Notes under the pieces: model-generated
What the model was told of the DNA's origin: nothing
Databases searched by the model: none
What the model saw: only the letters and a program-made list of their open reading frames with translations
Source: Bombus terrestris
Taxonomy: Eukaryota; Arthropoda; Insecta; Hymenoptera; Apidae
Reading direction: 5' to 3'
DNA: 64,000 nucleotides
Assembly (NCBI RefSeq): GCF_910591885.1
Contig: NW_025963548.1
Location: 301,501 to 365,500, forward strand
Shown here: piece after piece, positions 43,636 to 55,966 of the stretch
How positions within the stretch are numbered: the stretch's first letter is position 1
How the letters are laid out: the number at the start of each line of letters is the position of its first letter
Program-made: the position numbers and the translations under genes

Positions 43636-46600
43636 CTGAAAGCAACAAAATCTATGATACTTGTGTAATTAATTGCATTTTCACTTGCTTGATGAGTAGA
43701 CGTATGGCCATTGATAAATATCAAGGAGACAAAGGATTGTGCAACAAAGACGCGAGTATAAATGTACAGATCGTGAACAAATTTAACAACGCCAATACGC
43801 GATTACGATAGAAGTCAGATATTTTCTAAGGCATTTCATTGTAGCATCCGGTTATTTTTATGTGTATAATAATATAATAATAACGACCAATTTTAGAAGA
43901 TGCACCCAAACGACTATGATAGATCTGACCCGGTGCCAAGCTAGTTTGTTAAGCCAGCCAACAGTCGAATGATCGTTAACAATGTGAACGTATATGACGT
44001 AATTCGATAGAAAATCGAACAATGTGATCGTATAATAGTAAGAATGAAATTAGTGAGAAAATTATCGTTTCCCTCCGACGCATCTTCGATTCACAAAAGA
44101 ACTCTTTCTCGCGCGCTATGAACAAGATGTTTTAAATTTTTATTTTGTTTTCGTCGAATGAAATATTTAGGTTTCTACGAAACAATGAACGTAAAAGCGA
44201 AAATAAAAGATATACGCGAGCATTATATTGCGTGCAACATTTGCATGAGCATTCTGCTTTTTACCCGTACATTTAGATTAAAATCGTTTTCACTATTGAT
44301 CGATGGAAGAATAATCCTTACCGATTACACACATGTTCTTTACAATATACCGTTAACAACACTGTTCGACAATCACCTAATGACGAATCAATAATAAAGA
44401 ATGCGTTTCAATGACACAACCGGCTAGACGAACTCGCGAGCTTCAGAGTGCGAATTTCAACTGAGTACTGATGCCTTCCTGTTGGGTTCCACGTTAAAAA
44501 CCGAGCGTTGGTGAACTTTATATTTAGAATTCTCTCCTCATGCACGAGAGCTTTTGGCTACACTTTTGCGACTGCCGCTTCTTTCGCGGTATTAATCTCA
44601 ACAACAAACTTTGTTTTTTGTTTGTTCGACATTCTGACTTATTCTATTCTCATTTTTGGAATACGGATATTCATGCGAAATATTTGTGAGAAATATTTGA
44701 TTCACTCGCTAAATGTAGCAATTTTATAGCTCATATATTTGAAAAGTTCGTAGCGAAATTCAAATAAAATGTATTTTCGTAGAATTGACATTCTATCGAA
44801 TATAAAATACAATACTGCTTCATATAAATTAAATTTATGAAATCTCTATAAAAGGTATAAATTAACCCCTTCAAATTTTATCGCAATCGATTACAGAGCT
44901 TATCAATTCTCGGAAATGTTGCGAACTTTTCAAACATCTTCATATTTTTATATACGTTTTATATGATTGTGTAATTATTTGGATTTTTCTATATTTCTCA
45001 GAACCGTATAAATATCCGTGATCTACGTATTTGATTGCTATATTTTCTAAAACTCTATATGTCATGCGATAATTTATGTAATATATCGTGTAGTCGTTCG
45101 TAATCGATATGTAATCGTACGCAATATATTGCGGTGTATAGAATGAAAGTACAAAACAGGATTAAAGTTCAAGTACGAAAATACGTACGACGACCTGTCT
45201 GTAACGTTATAATTAACTCGTTGTTTACAATATAAAAAATTGAAATGGAGTAAGAATTATCGAATTGTCGGAGTTCACGAAATTCGACATGGCGATGGAA
45301 ATATGCGTTATCGCGTGTTGTTTCGAATCGGCATGTCCTTGTGCCTAATAATCGAAGGTCGAAAAGCGATAAAGGTCATTACATTTGGACTAATTTAACG
45401 AATCTCTGAGTAGATTTTTTACCATAAGCAAAAGCACGTACGCCACGGAACGATTTCGTCATTCGCTATATCTGTCTTCATTTTTATTTGCGTGTCTGTT
45501 TTTCTCGACTTAACGCGTGTCAACAAAATAATTACGAATTAGACCCCTTGATCCGTGGATAAAAGAGCTTCGATGCACGTTTATAGATTATACAAACGAA
45601 TCGCACGTTTCGCTTTGAAAAATAAAACGTATTGAAAACGGAAGTTTTTCAACCCAAACAATCGGATTATATACCGATGTATGTATATTGTTTTATAATT
45701 CAAAGTGCAGCTTCGAGTGTCGTATTTACCAAACTGTTGCACGCGATACACGATCAATACCGATCATTCGCGTATACCGAACGATGTACTATCACCTATC
45801 GAGAATCCCCATGAAACCAGCTTTAACAGTTGGTATGTTAACCTGAAACGTGTCGTCACTCGATTTATTATTCAAGCGTTGAATTGTAACAACGTATGTA
45901 CTCTCGCCAAGCTACGGCTACCAACGTATGCGTGAATACTAAATTATTCCATGGAATATCGTGTCGATAATATTTATTTATCTATGAACAAATGGCAATG
46001 AAATTTGTAACGTCAGAATACAGTAATTAATTATGAAAATTGCGTTACGTCTTCGCGAAGATTCATCACGGTCATTTCCATATGCTGTCATGCGCAGGAT
46101 AAGAACAAGCTCAGCGGCAGAAAATCAATAATCAGTCTTGTGGAGAAAACCATTTTGTTGCATCGGAACATGCGCTGTAACGACAGCTACCACTACATCG
46201 CATTTCACCAAATTTGCCAAAGAATTTCGTTAAAAAAAAAAAAAAGAAAAAGGAAAATTGAACTGACAGCTACTTGAACTAGATAAAACAAAATAATTTC
46301 TGGAACTCACCGTACTCGAAAACTCTTGTCAGAATTTTACGATAGAGAGGAGCTTAAATTATTGAAGCTTTATAAAATTCGAAAGCACTTGAGTTTGATA
46401 AGATGAGATACTCGTGGGACCTGGTACGATCGTTTAGTTACTGAGATATAGAAAAAAGAAACGAAACTTTTGATAAGAAACCACCGTGCTCTGAATAAAA
46501 ACAACAAGTTTATCAATTTTAAGTTATTTGTTACATGCTGAATTTTCATTCGTCGCACGCGTTTCGAACATACGACACGGATATCTATTTAAATCGTGTT

Positions 46601-47084
46601 TTATTTATAGTCACCACTCCTATTACAAGTGGAGATCACAGATTCGTGAAACCGTGGCCTGGTTTCGTGGTACTTTCGGTGTAATAGCTAAAGATCTAGC
46701 TGACACGAATCGAGAAATTCAAAGAGAACGAGCGAAAAAGCGTAATGCGTTTCAATGAGAAAAACAAACGATGAAAAAAGCCATTATTTCATCCGGTATT
46801 TCCGCAGGTGGCATTTTTTAATTTCGTTTGCATATTGCATTTCCATGCAATTTTTTATGATGACTGTTGCATTGCATAACGCACAGTAATCCGATGCTTT
46901 CGTTTTCGATAGGTAAGAAATAAATAACGTTTCCCATCGAATGTTTCGCAACCTGATTACCGATTGAATTGCTATTCAATAACATCGTTACCTATCGAAT
47001 ATATCGAACATGGTGTGATTGTACGAGTAAATAATATCAATTAGACGAAACTCATATTACTAATGTTCCATTTAATCGATTTAC
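43636..47084. other. PFKFB intron 1
   Basis: 3.4 kb of AT-rich intron. Nothing coding recognised. Confidence 0.55.
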
Positions 47085-47115
47085 CTTGGCGCTGTTCTTC
47101 GACGCTTGGTGCCAT
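47085..47115 (-). CDS. PFKFB exon 1: N-terminus
   Basis: I propose the ATG at 47115 (M-A-P-S-V-E-E-Q-R-Q) because its donor GTAAAT at 47084 leaves phase 1, which is exactly what exon 2 needs, and because this puts the P-loop about 40 residues from the start, normal for PFKFB. The open frame continues upstream to another ATG at 47304, so a longer N-terminus is possible. Confidence 0.5.
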
Positions 47116-50100
47116 CGTATCAGCGCACGGCGCAGTCTCCTTTTGTATAGTCGACGTATTGATAGCGTTCACCGCTTGTGTTACGATCGATTTGTTCGTT
47201 TCTTCTTGGAAAAAGCCGGCTTGCAGTGCAAGTTTCCTCACGGCCAGACAGTAACCCAGAATCGGTGCCGCCAACAGGTCGAGACAGGCGGCAACCCAGG
47301 GCATAACCCGACGATGAACTATTCAAATTGGGGTCTTTGGTTTCCCTTCCCTTCCAAGGAAAACACAAGTCAACAGATAGACCAGTCGAGAAGTCGATAA
47401 TTACAGGAAGAGAATGAAAGTGATCCTGGTAACGCTTTTGCTTGAAATATCCAGCAAACAAGAGCCCTCTATTTGTATAAAATACTCGGAAACAGTGGTC
47501 TATTGCTAGTCTCCTTTTTACCCGTTTTGCTGCTCAATCTTCGGCTAGAGTTCTTCCGAAAAATGATCGCTACTTGTGTGCCGTATTATGGACAACAGGT
47601 CCTCCCTCGTTCCAATTTGCTTGATCCTCACCTCTGGAGCCAGTTTGCGTGCTTCTTTGCCTATGCTCGAAGAAAAGCCCAGTTCTCCGATTTTGTCCTC
47701 TTCTTTGGTTAAATCTTCTTTTACCCTCGATTCACTTGATTGTTTGATCGTCGACGATCTATCTATCACGTTACGATGTACCTTTATAAATATTGTCGAT
47801 ACAGACGTTGTCCGACTCTGCGCACGCGCTGCCACAAGTATATGCTAGTAGTTTGCATAGTCACGGTACTGCCTCACCGATTTCCAGCACACTGGTGTTC
47901 CCTTCTCGCCACCACTTCAACTCTGCTCCGGTTATGTATATTTATATGTAAGGTATTCCTTACCCTTTTTAGCTCCTTTTCTCTCCCTTTACCGCCCACG
48001 ACAACGTGGTTTCACATGGACAATCTGTGGAGTTGCCTCTGCAGAATCAGTTCTCGTACAACCGGTTTACCAGATTAATTTTATCCACCAAAGACCTTCG
48101 AATATAACTGTCGACTCTCTATTGTCTGATTCTAATCTCTGCGTTTGTTGATGTTTTGTTCACTGTATGTTGCGTGCAAATCCGCCTAATCCGGTTCTGT
48201 AACTGAAGTTATACGAAAGTGTTTAAAAGTCAAAGTGAAAACGAAGTAAAATTGTGAAGTGAAAACGGTCGTCTCTAGTCAGATCGAGGTGGTACTAGCG
48301 ACTGATATTCCCCCATTTGCTGCAGCTTTTAGCAACATCGATCCGGACCTGGTAGGCTCCCTCTGTTGAAACTGGCCAATCAACGATTCGCTCACCCCAC
48401 TACTAGTATACAGCAGTCATATTGGGGACACGTCGAATGTATTTACGTTTGAGGACAAAACGTCGATATTTACCGGGCCACTGCAACCTTAGACATTGCG
48501 ACTTTTTACATAGTATTTTACAAATCTGCGTGAAAATATCAACAGCGGTCATGGAGGAATCTGGTAGAATCTTTATTATATAACATCGTACAATGTCTCA
48601 ACTATAATTTCGACAGACGCGAGCTACGTTCCACCAAATTTGAATCACAGTTATAGTGCTCTTTACGTTTATTTTGGTCGATTAACTATAATCGCTTTAC
48701 TTAGACATTATTATAGACATTACTTAGACATTGTATTATAAAAACTAGTCTAATTTGGGCCATTAACGTATTAATTCTTGAAACGATGACAACATAGAAT
48801 TTCGTTCTTAAGTGTACAATTGTACACGCCTTCAGTTCACACGAACTGATACCAGAATCATTCTTTCCTCTCGTTCCATCATTGGACCTTATGCCTCATA
48901 AATTGTTACCGTAACGTATCACGTAATTCATAATTGCACGGCTTAAGCATTTTACTCTTGCTTCCTGGGTAACAGTTTCGACGTCACCCAAGTATTATTT
49001 ATTGCAGGCAATAGATTAGATAATACATGATTCGGACTGAAAACAGGATTGCAATAACAAATGATAATTATTTACAATCTACTTGGATGAAAAGATGCAA
49101 GCTTTGAATATCATTTCTTTTGCAATTATGCGACGATTGAAATAATATTTGCTTTGATCGGTATCTAACGTTCACAAATCGACCTTCTCATTTTTCTTCG
49201 TTCGTTAACCGACCAAAGTCCACGTTTGTTTCTTCTATTTCTCCGATGATATTTAGCGAACATGAGCGGTCAGACTCGTGTACTTCACATTCAGCGTCAT
49301 TTAATTCAGTCGGTGAATGGTAACGCGTTATTACCCTGTGAAATTTCAGCAGGTACAGTCTAATACGGCATAAATTATGGAAATAGTTCGCACACTGATG
49401 TGGATTTGAATCATACGATTTCTTAGAATTGATTCTATAAGTTTGATTATAATGTATGTTTATTGCTGCGTCTAGTTTATTGAAAAGTACACATTTTTAT
49501 GTGACAGAAGATCTGTAATCATACGATTTGCGTAATTATCGGAGAAATGAATCAGAGTATCTTGTGATTTATATAGATAGCTAAAATTAAGGCAGTCGTT
49601 ATCGTTGTATATGAAAAATATTATTATCTGTTAGGGGATGATGAATGATTTGAATGAATTCGTGGAAGATCTAAATTAGTCGAGGAAACATTGGCTTTGG
49701 AACAATTTTCCTATATTGTCTTGTTGCCAAATAAAACGTGCATTGTACAGGTTGGAAATTTTTCCTGAAATTAATGATAGTTTTGTCTCAAACTTTTTTT
49801 AAACCTAGCATAATGCAATATTTTCTACAGTTGCATAAACGTGACATTTGGTACACGTGATTCACGCATACTTTCCGCCGACGCGAGTTTAGTCTGTGTT
49901 GCAATTTTTTGCAGTAATACAACACTTGTTCGAGACTGTGAGTTAGCATAGCTTTTGCTGAATACTTATCGTCTACAAACAAGAAAGATTTTTGCACACG
50001 TCAAATACGTCCGTGACTTTCATCACGATATGGAAGATTCCGACTTTTCTTTGCATACGCAAAACGATATCAGAATATTAAAATCCACGAATTTCCTTAC

Positions 50101-50939
50101 ACGTGATAAACGTGTGCCTCGAACGGCGCGTGATAAAATGATGATAGAGGTCATGAACGATCGAGGGTAGCATGAAATGAACTCTAAGTTCTATAATTAA
50201 ATCGGCACACATGAATCGTTAACGTAACTCAATTGAGAAGAGAGCGTCGAATCGTCTAGAAACACTCGTACTCCTGTTCCGAAAGCGTTAGTGCCAAGAA
50301 GGTGCGCTTTGTCGTTCAATTATTATAAATAGAATAATGCTCCCAACCATCCGTTGTATTATCGCGTTGTTAAGTTACTTGTAAAGTCTACCGATTCTTT
50401 CGAATATCGTTTTAAGGCTCTTAGTTTCCATATAGTACTATTTTTGCAAGCATTTGTAAAACGTTATCGATTAAATCCAAGATTATCTTATTTTTGGAAT
50501 CTCGAGCGATATTTAAATCGCTCGAGATTACTCTAAATATATTTTGACATAGTAAAAATAAATTTTAATTCAAATTTCCCGCATAACGCCACTTTTTTAA
50601 TTGCTAGTTTCCAGCTGAACACGGAAGATGGCAGGACGGTTCCTAATCAATACAAATTGATTGTTTGATGCGTTGAAGCTGTTTTACCTTTCCCTACGCT
50701 AGTGGCGCTGCGTGATATTCTCAATGTTATCATTCATCATATCGATATAATGTGGCGTTTACACTTTGGACACTTTTTGAAGCGACTGTGTTATGTTTGA
50801 ATGCGATCTGCGTTTTAAACGAAGAAAGATTTCTTGCAAAAGGTACACAATATCATTATATTTTTGTTTGTATTATTCTTTTATACTGAACTTTTCCCCT
50901 GCATAGAAATGAAGAATTTGCAGGTTATGTTATCTATTG
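47116..50939. other. Upstream region of PFKFB; no further gene recognised
   Basis: Minus-strand open frames of about 96 and 113 codons at 47835-47545 and 47461-47120 overlap plus-strand frames of similar length; none has a known domain. They may be 5' UTR exons or chance. The rest is AT-rich up to the LTR array. Confidence 0.35.
50498..50529. repeat. Perfect 13-bp stem with 6-nt loop
   Basis: AATCTCGAGCGAT and its exact reverse complement ATCGCTCGAGATT are separated by ATTTAA. It lies about 410 bp left of the first array LTR. No poly-T or gene context suggests a terminator. Confidence 0.8.
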
Positions 50940-51892
50940 TGTTACGCCGCGCAACACATCTGCATTCCATCCCGCGCCGCGTGACAGCCAACGGTCTACG
51001 TGCCGTCCTTCGAACCCTCCACAGGCCTAAGGACCCACCATAAAGTCGAAATTCTAACTGCATTGTTCGCACACATGGTTTACGTCAATCTGTTTGCTAG
51101 AAAGGACTTTCTAATTCCAGAAGTGTTTTCAGCTGGTTTTTTTAGAAGGGTCCATGGGTTTGTTATGCGCTCTTAAGAATTACGAAGAAAGCGGAGATAT
51201 ACCTAACGAAAAATCTGAGTTTCCCTGTAAACAATGTCGCCTAGGACCCAAGTTGGTAGGAGGTTTCTTTCTCCTCTCTTCCTTCCTAACATTGGTCCCA
51301 ACCAATCGACATCGCGGATTATTGCCCCCACTTTACTAACTAAAAATGTAAGCAACGAATCCGCGTTCTTCGTTCAAAGGGCACACCCATACCAAGCTTT
51401 CCTCCGTATTCACATTAGAATAAGCTTTAGAGTTTGATCGTCTCTCACGGTGCCTAGAGTTCCTGCATTTCCTACAACTCTCACCGTTCCTGTATCTTTC
51501 TGAGTTCCTTCATCATTCATCAAGATGCCTACACGGCCTAGAGTCTTCTACGGCTCTCACTTATCCAGAACTCCGACAGTTCCCATAACTCTCAAGGGCC
51601 TAGAGCGCCTAAAGCTCTCCTTCTCTCATCCAAGACTAACTCTTCTCTCGTTATCTCTATCTTAATCAACGGCGTTGCTACTTTGTGTGATTGTATAAAG
51701 TGTTGGAAATATACATTATTATAACTCTGACTCCCAGTGTTATACCGCATTAACCACCCCGATTATCCTAACCGAAATACGGGGATCGAACTATTCGTGG
51801 TGTCGATTATTCTAATCGTAACGGGAATTTACGACTCCCGTTGACGCGTATTCTAACGACCGCGTCTCCCCGCGATAGCTCGATTTTATACA
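50940..51892 (+). repeat. Array LTR 1
   Basis: TGTTACGCCG to GATTTTATACA (TG...CA). It differs from LTRs 2-4 at a few sites near its start (GCGCCGCG against GCGCGGCG; CCATAAAG against CCATGAAG). It is the outermost copy and has no polypurine tract to its left: the flank reads TTATCTATTG. A TATA-like TGTATAAAG lies near 51692. Confidence 0.9.
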
Positions 51893-51910
51893 TGGTCCTT
51901 CGAGCCGGAT
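51893..51910 (+). promoter_or_regulatory. tRNA-Tyr primer-binding site
   Basis: TGGTCCTTCGAGCCGGAT follows the LTR with no gap. It is complementary to the 3' end of eukaryotic tRNA-Tyr (ATCCGGCTCGAAGGA plus CCA), with one G:U-type difference. Identical sites follow the other LTRs at 55673, 59462 and 63252. Confidence 0.75.
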
Positions 51911-52186
51911 ACTGTGTCAAGTGAAGAGTGCACGCCAGTGACACCCACTATCATACAGTGCCACGTGAATCCAACACAACCAGCAGCGGAAGCGTTACCA
52001 CCCCAGCGAGGTCAGTAACGTAAAGGGTCGTCACCTTTGAAGAGGCATAATTCGGTGGTTGAAACGCAACCACACAGCCTCCTGCCACAAAGTGGACAAT
52101 CGCCAACAGAAGTAAGTTCAAACGATTTCATTATCAATTACATAAAAAGTAATGGCAACCGGAAACGAACTTGCCGCCTTGCGTCG

Positions 52187-53395
52187 ATGCCGGACCTACT
52201 ATATCGCCCAGTTTACACGCCTCGCAAAAAAAAACTCGACGACATTGAACAATCAGGCTGTCCGGAAGAGATCGACTTGCTTCAAATTAAAGAACGTCTA
52301 GAAACCTTCGAGGAGGAACTCCGTGCATTACAACACCAGATCGTAACTTTAGACGAGGGAGAGATCGCGCGCGGCAGTGAGCTAGCGGAAGAATACGAAA
52401 GACTGCAACGCCGAGTAGCCAAACAATTAATCAATACACGACGAAGTACGCCGTCACAATCGACAAGCGGCGAATCAGCCGTCGGCCGCGAGTCCGCGTC
52501 GCTTAAACTCCCGGAAGAACAAACGCGCGGTCTCGAGATCAGAGAACAGTATAACGATATATGCGATCGGCTAAGACGTAACCAACGTATAGCACGTTCA
52601 TCGAGACCGGCCCACAATGGATCAGCCACTGGTATCAAATTGCCGCGAAATGCTTTGAATCAGCCAACCTCTCACGATCCACTGGACCGGAAGGAAGTGA
52701 ATTCCATCCAGGACAAGGATCAACCTCCGCCGACGGAAACCATCGCAGTAACTCGAATGGCGATCCCGTCGCACATCACGCGGAGCTCAGCGCGTGATAC
52801 TCACAACATGTCAACTGTCCGCGATCTGACGACCACGTTCGCAGCGTCAGCATCGCAATCATCTGATTCGACGTTACACAACGTCTTGAATCAATCAATC
52901 ACTCAAGATCCTCTGGACCAAAAGGAGCTGATTCTCACCCAAGACGACAACGGTCGTACTCATCCGACGGAAGGCACCGCTTCAACTCCAGCGTCGATCC
53001 CGTCGCATACCACGCGGAGCTCACCGCGTGACATTCACAACATATCAACTACCCGCGATCTGACAACCACGTTCGCAGCGTCAGCATCGCAACCATCTGA
53101 TTCAACGCCACAAAACTCCTTGAATCAATCAATTCGAGATCTTCTGGACCGAAAGGAACTGAATTCCATCCAAGACGACAACGGTCGTACTCCGCCGACG
53201 GAAGGCCCGTTTCAACTCAATTGCCGATTCCGGCGTATACCACGCGGAGCTCACCGCAGGACACTCGCAACGTGTCAACTACCCGAGATCGGACAACCAC
53301 GCTCACAGCGTCAGCATCGCAACCATCTGGTTCAACTACACAAAATGTCTCGAATCAGCCGAATGCTCCAGATCTGCAAGACCAGAAGGAACTGA
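52187..53395 (+). CDS. Array unit 1, Gag-like ORF A
   Basis: First ATG at 52187 (M-P-D-L-L-Y); the open frame itself begins farther left without an ATG. The N-terminal part has a predicted coiled coil (LLQIKERLETFEEELRALQH, then EEYERLQRRVAKQL), as in BEL/Pao Gag N-termini. From about residue 155 it consists of Ser/Thr-rich repeats of about 77 residues (RDLTTTFAASASQ, RTHPTEG). It ends early at 53395 because of a 1-nt loss in the third repeat; the sense frame continues as ORF B. No zinc knuckle seen. Confidence 0.65.
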   Translation: MPDLLYRPVYTPRKKKLDDIEQSGCPEEIDLLQIKERLETFEEELRALQHQIVTLDEGEIARGSELAEEYERLQRRVAKQLINTRRSTPSQSTSGESAVGRESASLKLPEEQTRGLEIREQYNDICDRLRRNQRIARSSRPAHNGSATGIKLPRNALNQPTSHDPLDRKEVNSIQDKDQPPPTETIAVTRMAIPSHITRSSARDTHNMSTVRDLTTTFAASASQSSDSTLHNVLNQSITQDPLDQKELILTQDDNGRTHPTEGTASTPASIPSHTTRSSPRDIHNISTTRDLTTTFAASASQPSDSTPQNSLNQSIRDLLDRKELNSIQDDNGRTPPTEGPFQLNCRFRRIPRGAHRRTLATCQLPEIGQPRSQRQHRNHLVQLHKMSRISRMLQICKTRRN

Positions 53396-53420
53396 ATCAC
53401 GTCCCGGACAAAAACAGTTA
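52655..53420 (+). repeat. Internal 231-bp tandem repeats in the unit
   Basis: Copies start at 52655, 52886, 53120 and 53350, with spacings of 231, 234 and 230 bp, all keyed on TTGAATCA/TCGAATCA. They encode a Ser/Thr-rich repeat. The 230-bp spacing exposes the missing base that splits ORF A from ORF B. Units 2 and 3 have the same arrangement. Confidence 0.85.
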
Positions 53421-54381
53421 TACTCCGCCGGGGAACACCACTTTACATGTTACACCTGACATGGACATCATATCGGAGAGTCGGTCTCCGCGACCTAACG
53501 TGAAGAATTCTCCATCGCCACGGCGGCGAGGAGCCACGCCTGCGAGTAACCCAAATCGGGATAATCTCCACGTTATTACCACTATGACTAATCATTTAAT
53601 TGTCGGTAGTTTTCAGAACGCGCCAGCTGATCTCAACATTTGTCCACTAAGCCCACAGATCACTACGTCGGACAAATCTCTGATTTTGTCTCTTGCGGAT
53701 TGTTGGACCACGCCGGTACAACTACCAGCCATCAGCGAGAAGGCGCGATCCGGATGGGTCAACGGGGGGAGCCTCGTCCCTCAATCAATCATGACCTCCT
53801 TCACGCTTCCTCAGCCGAAACAGCAACGAGGATGTCCAAATGACATGCAATACTTTCACGAGTCTGATGTTGCAGAGATACCATACAAGAAAGGCGAACC
53901 CTACTCTAGGTCTTACCATGATACAATCCACGACATGTGGGACAAGATAGCACAATTGGGGCAGATCATCGGGGGGAGCTCAGTCCTCCAATCATACACA
54001 CAACTCTGCGACGTGTTTGAACCTATACCATGCATCACCGGAGTTTCATTCAACGACACCTCCTGGGGCAAACTATTCAAGGACACATCATGGGCCGAGG
54101 TGTTCCACGATACTGCATGGGCCGAACTGTTTCACGATACATCCTGGATCGTGAACTTCAACGGCCCCATAACGCAACGGCGAACCAGACACCAGGACAG
54201 ACGGGTGTCCTCTACGCAACGGCCTTTCGGTCGTATCATCGAGTTCACCCTGGCGACGACGGCCTCGTCAGGACAACTACGAACATCGAAGAAGGCGGAT
54301 GAAAAACGCATCTCCATACAGATATTATCTACCTTTGGGAAATCGGCGAGATGTATAACGACACCTCCAGGGCTGAGGTGA
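53221..54381 (+). pseudogene. Array unit 1, ORF B (continuation of ORF A after a 1-nt loss)
   Basis: No ATG at its left border; the frame starts inside the third Ser/Thr-rich repeat (TTRSSPQDTRNVSTTRD). It then contains a unique region, four 10-residue repeats keyed on DTSW/DTAW (54052-54171), and an integrase-end-like remnant (RPFGRIIEF). A frame-shifted neighbour at 54240-54302 reads VHPGDDGLVRTTTN. This suggests ancestral Gag plus the very end of Pol, with the rest deleted. Stop at 54381 (TGA). Confidence 0.6.
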
Positions 54382-54660
54382 TCTACGATACTGCACGAGC
54401 CGAGCTCTTCACGACATTTCTTGGTCCGTAGACTTCAGCGGCAACTTTCTTGGCAATGCCAAGAACCACGGCGGTCCAGACTACAAGGCAGTCAACGGTC
54501 CTTCGACGCAGCGGCGAAGCAGACTCCAGGACAGACAAATATCCTCAGCGCAGCGGCCTTTCGGCCGTATCATCAAATTCCTCCTGGCGACCACTACATT
54601 CTCTGGACGGCCACAGTTCACAGGACAGCAACAATCAACAAGGAGGCGGATGGAAGATTT
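54052..54660 (+). repeat. Short DTSW repeats and a diverged ~300-bp duplication
   Basis: Four 30-bp repeats lie at 54052-54171. The whole block from there to about 54300 recurs in diverged form at about 54345-54660 (ACGACACCTCC, then CAGCGGCGAAGCAGACTCCA matching an earlier CAACGGCGAACCAGACACCA). Both blocks end in the integrase-terminus-like motif (GRIIE and GRIIK). Present in every complete unit. Confidence 0.7.
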
Positions 54661-54719
54661 AATTCATTTTATCTCGACAGATTTTTGATCGGTGCCCCCT
54701 CAACGGGGGGGGGGGTGGA

Positions 54720-55672
54720 TGTTACGCCGCGCAACACATCTGCATTCCATCCCGCGCGGCGTGACAGCCAACGGTCTACGTGCCGTCCTTCGAACCCTCC
54801 ACAGGCCTAAGGACCCACCATGAAGTCGAAATTCTAACTGCATTGTTCGCACACATGGTTTACGTCAATCTGTTTGCTAGAAAGGACTTTCTAATTCCAG
54901 AAGTGTTTTCAGCTGGTTTTTTTAGAAGGGTCCATGGGTTTGTTATGCGCTCTTAAGAATTACGAAGAAAGCGGAGATATACCTAACGAAAAATCTGAGT
55001 TTCCCTGTAAACAATGTCGCCTAGGACCCAAGTTGGTAGGAGGTTTCTTTCTCCTCTCTTCCTTCCTAACATTGGTCCCAACCAATCGACATCGCGGATT
55101 ATTGCCCCCACTTTACTAACTAAAAATGTAAGCAACGAATCCGCGTTCTTCGTTCAAAGGGCACACCCATACCAAGCTTTCCTCCGTATTCACATTAGAA
55201 TAAGCTTTAGAGTTTGATCGTCTCTCACGGTGCCTAGAGTTCCTGCATTTCCTACAACTCTCACCGTTCCTGTATCTTTCTGAGTTCCTTCATCATTCAT
55301 CAAGATGCCTACACGGCCTAGAGTCTTCTACGGCTCTCACTTATCCAGAACTCCGACAGTTCCCATAACTCTCAAGGGCCTAGAGCGCCTAAAGCTCTCC
55401 TTCTCTCATCCAAGACTAACTCTTCTCTCGTTATCTCTATCTTAATCAACGGCGTTGCTACTTTGTGTGATTGTATAAAGTGTTGGAAATATACATTATT
55501 ATAACTCTGACTCCCAGTGTTATACCGCATTAACCACCCCGATTATCCTAACCGAAATACGGGGATCGAACTATTCGTGGTGTCGATTATTCTAATCGTA
55601 ACGGGAATTTACGACTCCCGTTGACGCGTATTCTAACGACCGCGTCTCCCCGCGATAGCTCGATTTTATACA
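54720..55672 (+). repeat. Array LTR 2
   Basis: Preceded by a polypurine tract of 11 G then TGGA (54705-54719), starts TGTTACGCCG and ends TTTTATACA directly before the primer-binding site at 55673. It serves as 3' LTR of unit 1 and 5' LTR of unit 2. Confidence 0.92.
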
Positions 55673-55966
55673 TGGTCCTTCGAGCCGGATACTGTGTCAA
55701 GTGAAAAGTGCACGCCAGTGACACACACTATCATACAGTGCCACGTGAATCCAACACAACCAGCAGCGGAAGCGTTACCACCCCAGCGAGGTCAGTAACG
55801 TAAAGGGTCGTCACCTTTGAAGAGGCATCATTCGGTGGTTGAAACGCAACCACACAGCCTCCTGCCACAAAGTGGACAATCGCCAACAGAAGTAAGTTCA
55901 AACGATTTCATTATCAATTACATAAAAAATAATGGCAACCGGAAACGAACTTGCCGCCTTGCGTCG

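Larger units (their letters stand above)
37893..47115 (-). pseudogene. 6-phosphofructo-2-kinase/fructose-2,6-bisphosphatase, frameshifted as written
   Basis: Bifunctional cytosolic enzyme that makes and removes fructose-2,6-bisphosphate, the activator of phosphofructokinase-1. Exons, 5' to 3' on the minus strand: 47115-47085, 43635-43474, 42420-42251, 40684-40303, 39811-39543, 38336-37893, all with GT-AG borders. The kinase P-loop GLPGRGKS is at about residues 39-46. The phosphatase RHG motif is split over the exon 4/5 border and the second catalytic histidine is in VVSHQAILRC. Exon 4 has one base too many (382 nt) and exon 5 one too few (269 nt). If the two indels are discounted, the length is about 485 residues, normal for the family. 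The sequence is divergent (ILDAT followed by LVMRAQ where DATNTT is usual), so it may be a second, fast-evolving PFKFB paralogue. Pseudogene or base-level error cannot be told apart here. Confidence 0.75.

Noticed and set aside
47120..47835. Minus-strand frames of 113 and 96 codons as PFKFB N-terminal extension
   Set aside because: One starts with GTG after a stop and the other is not in frame with exon 1 as placed; no known domain. Could be 5' UTR but not supportable as coding.
51154..51437. 61- and 67-codon frames within the array LTRs
   Set aside because: Overlapping short frames in non-coding LTR sequence, with no motif; they repeat only because the LTR repeats.
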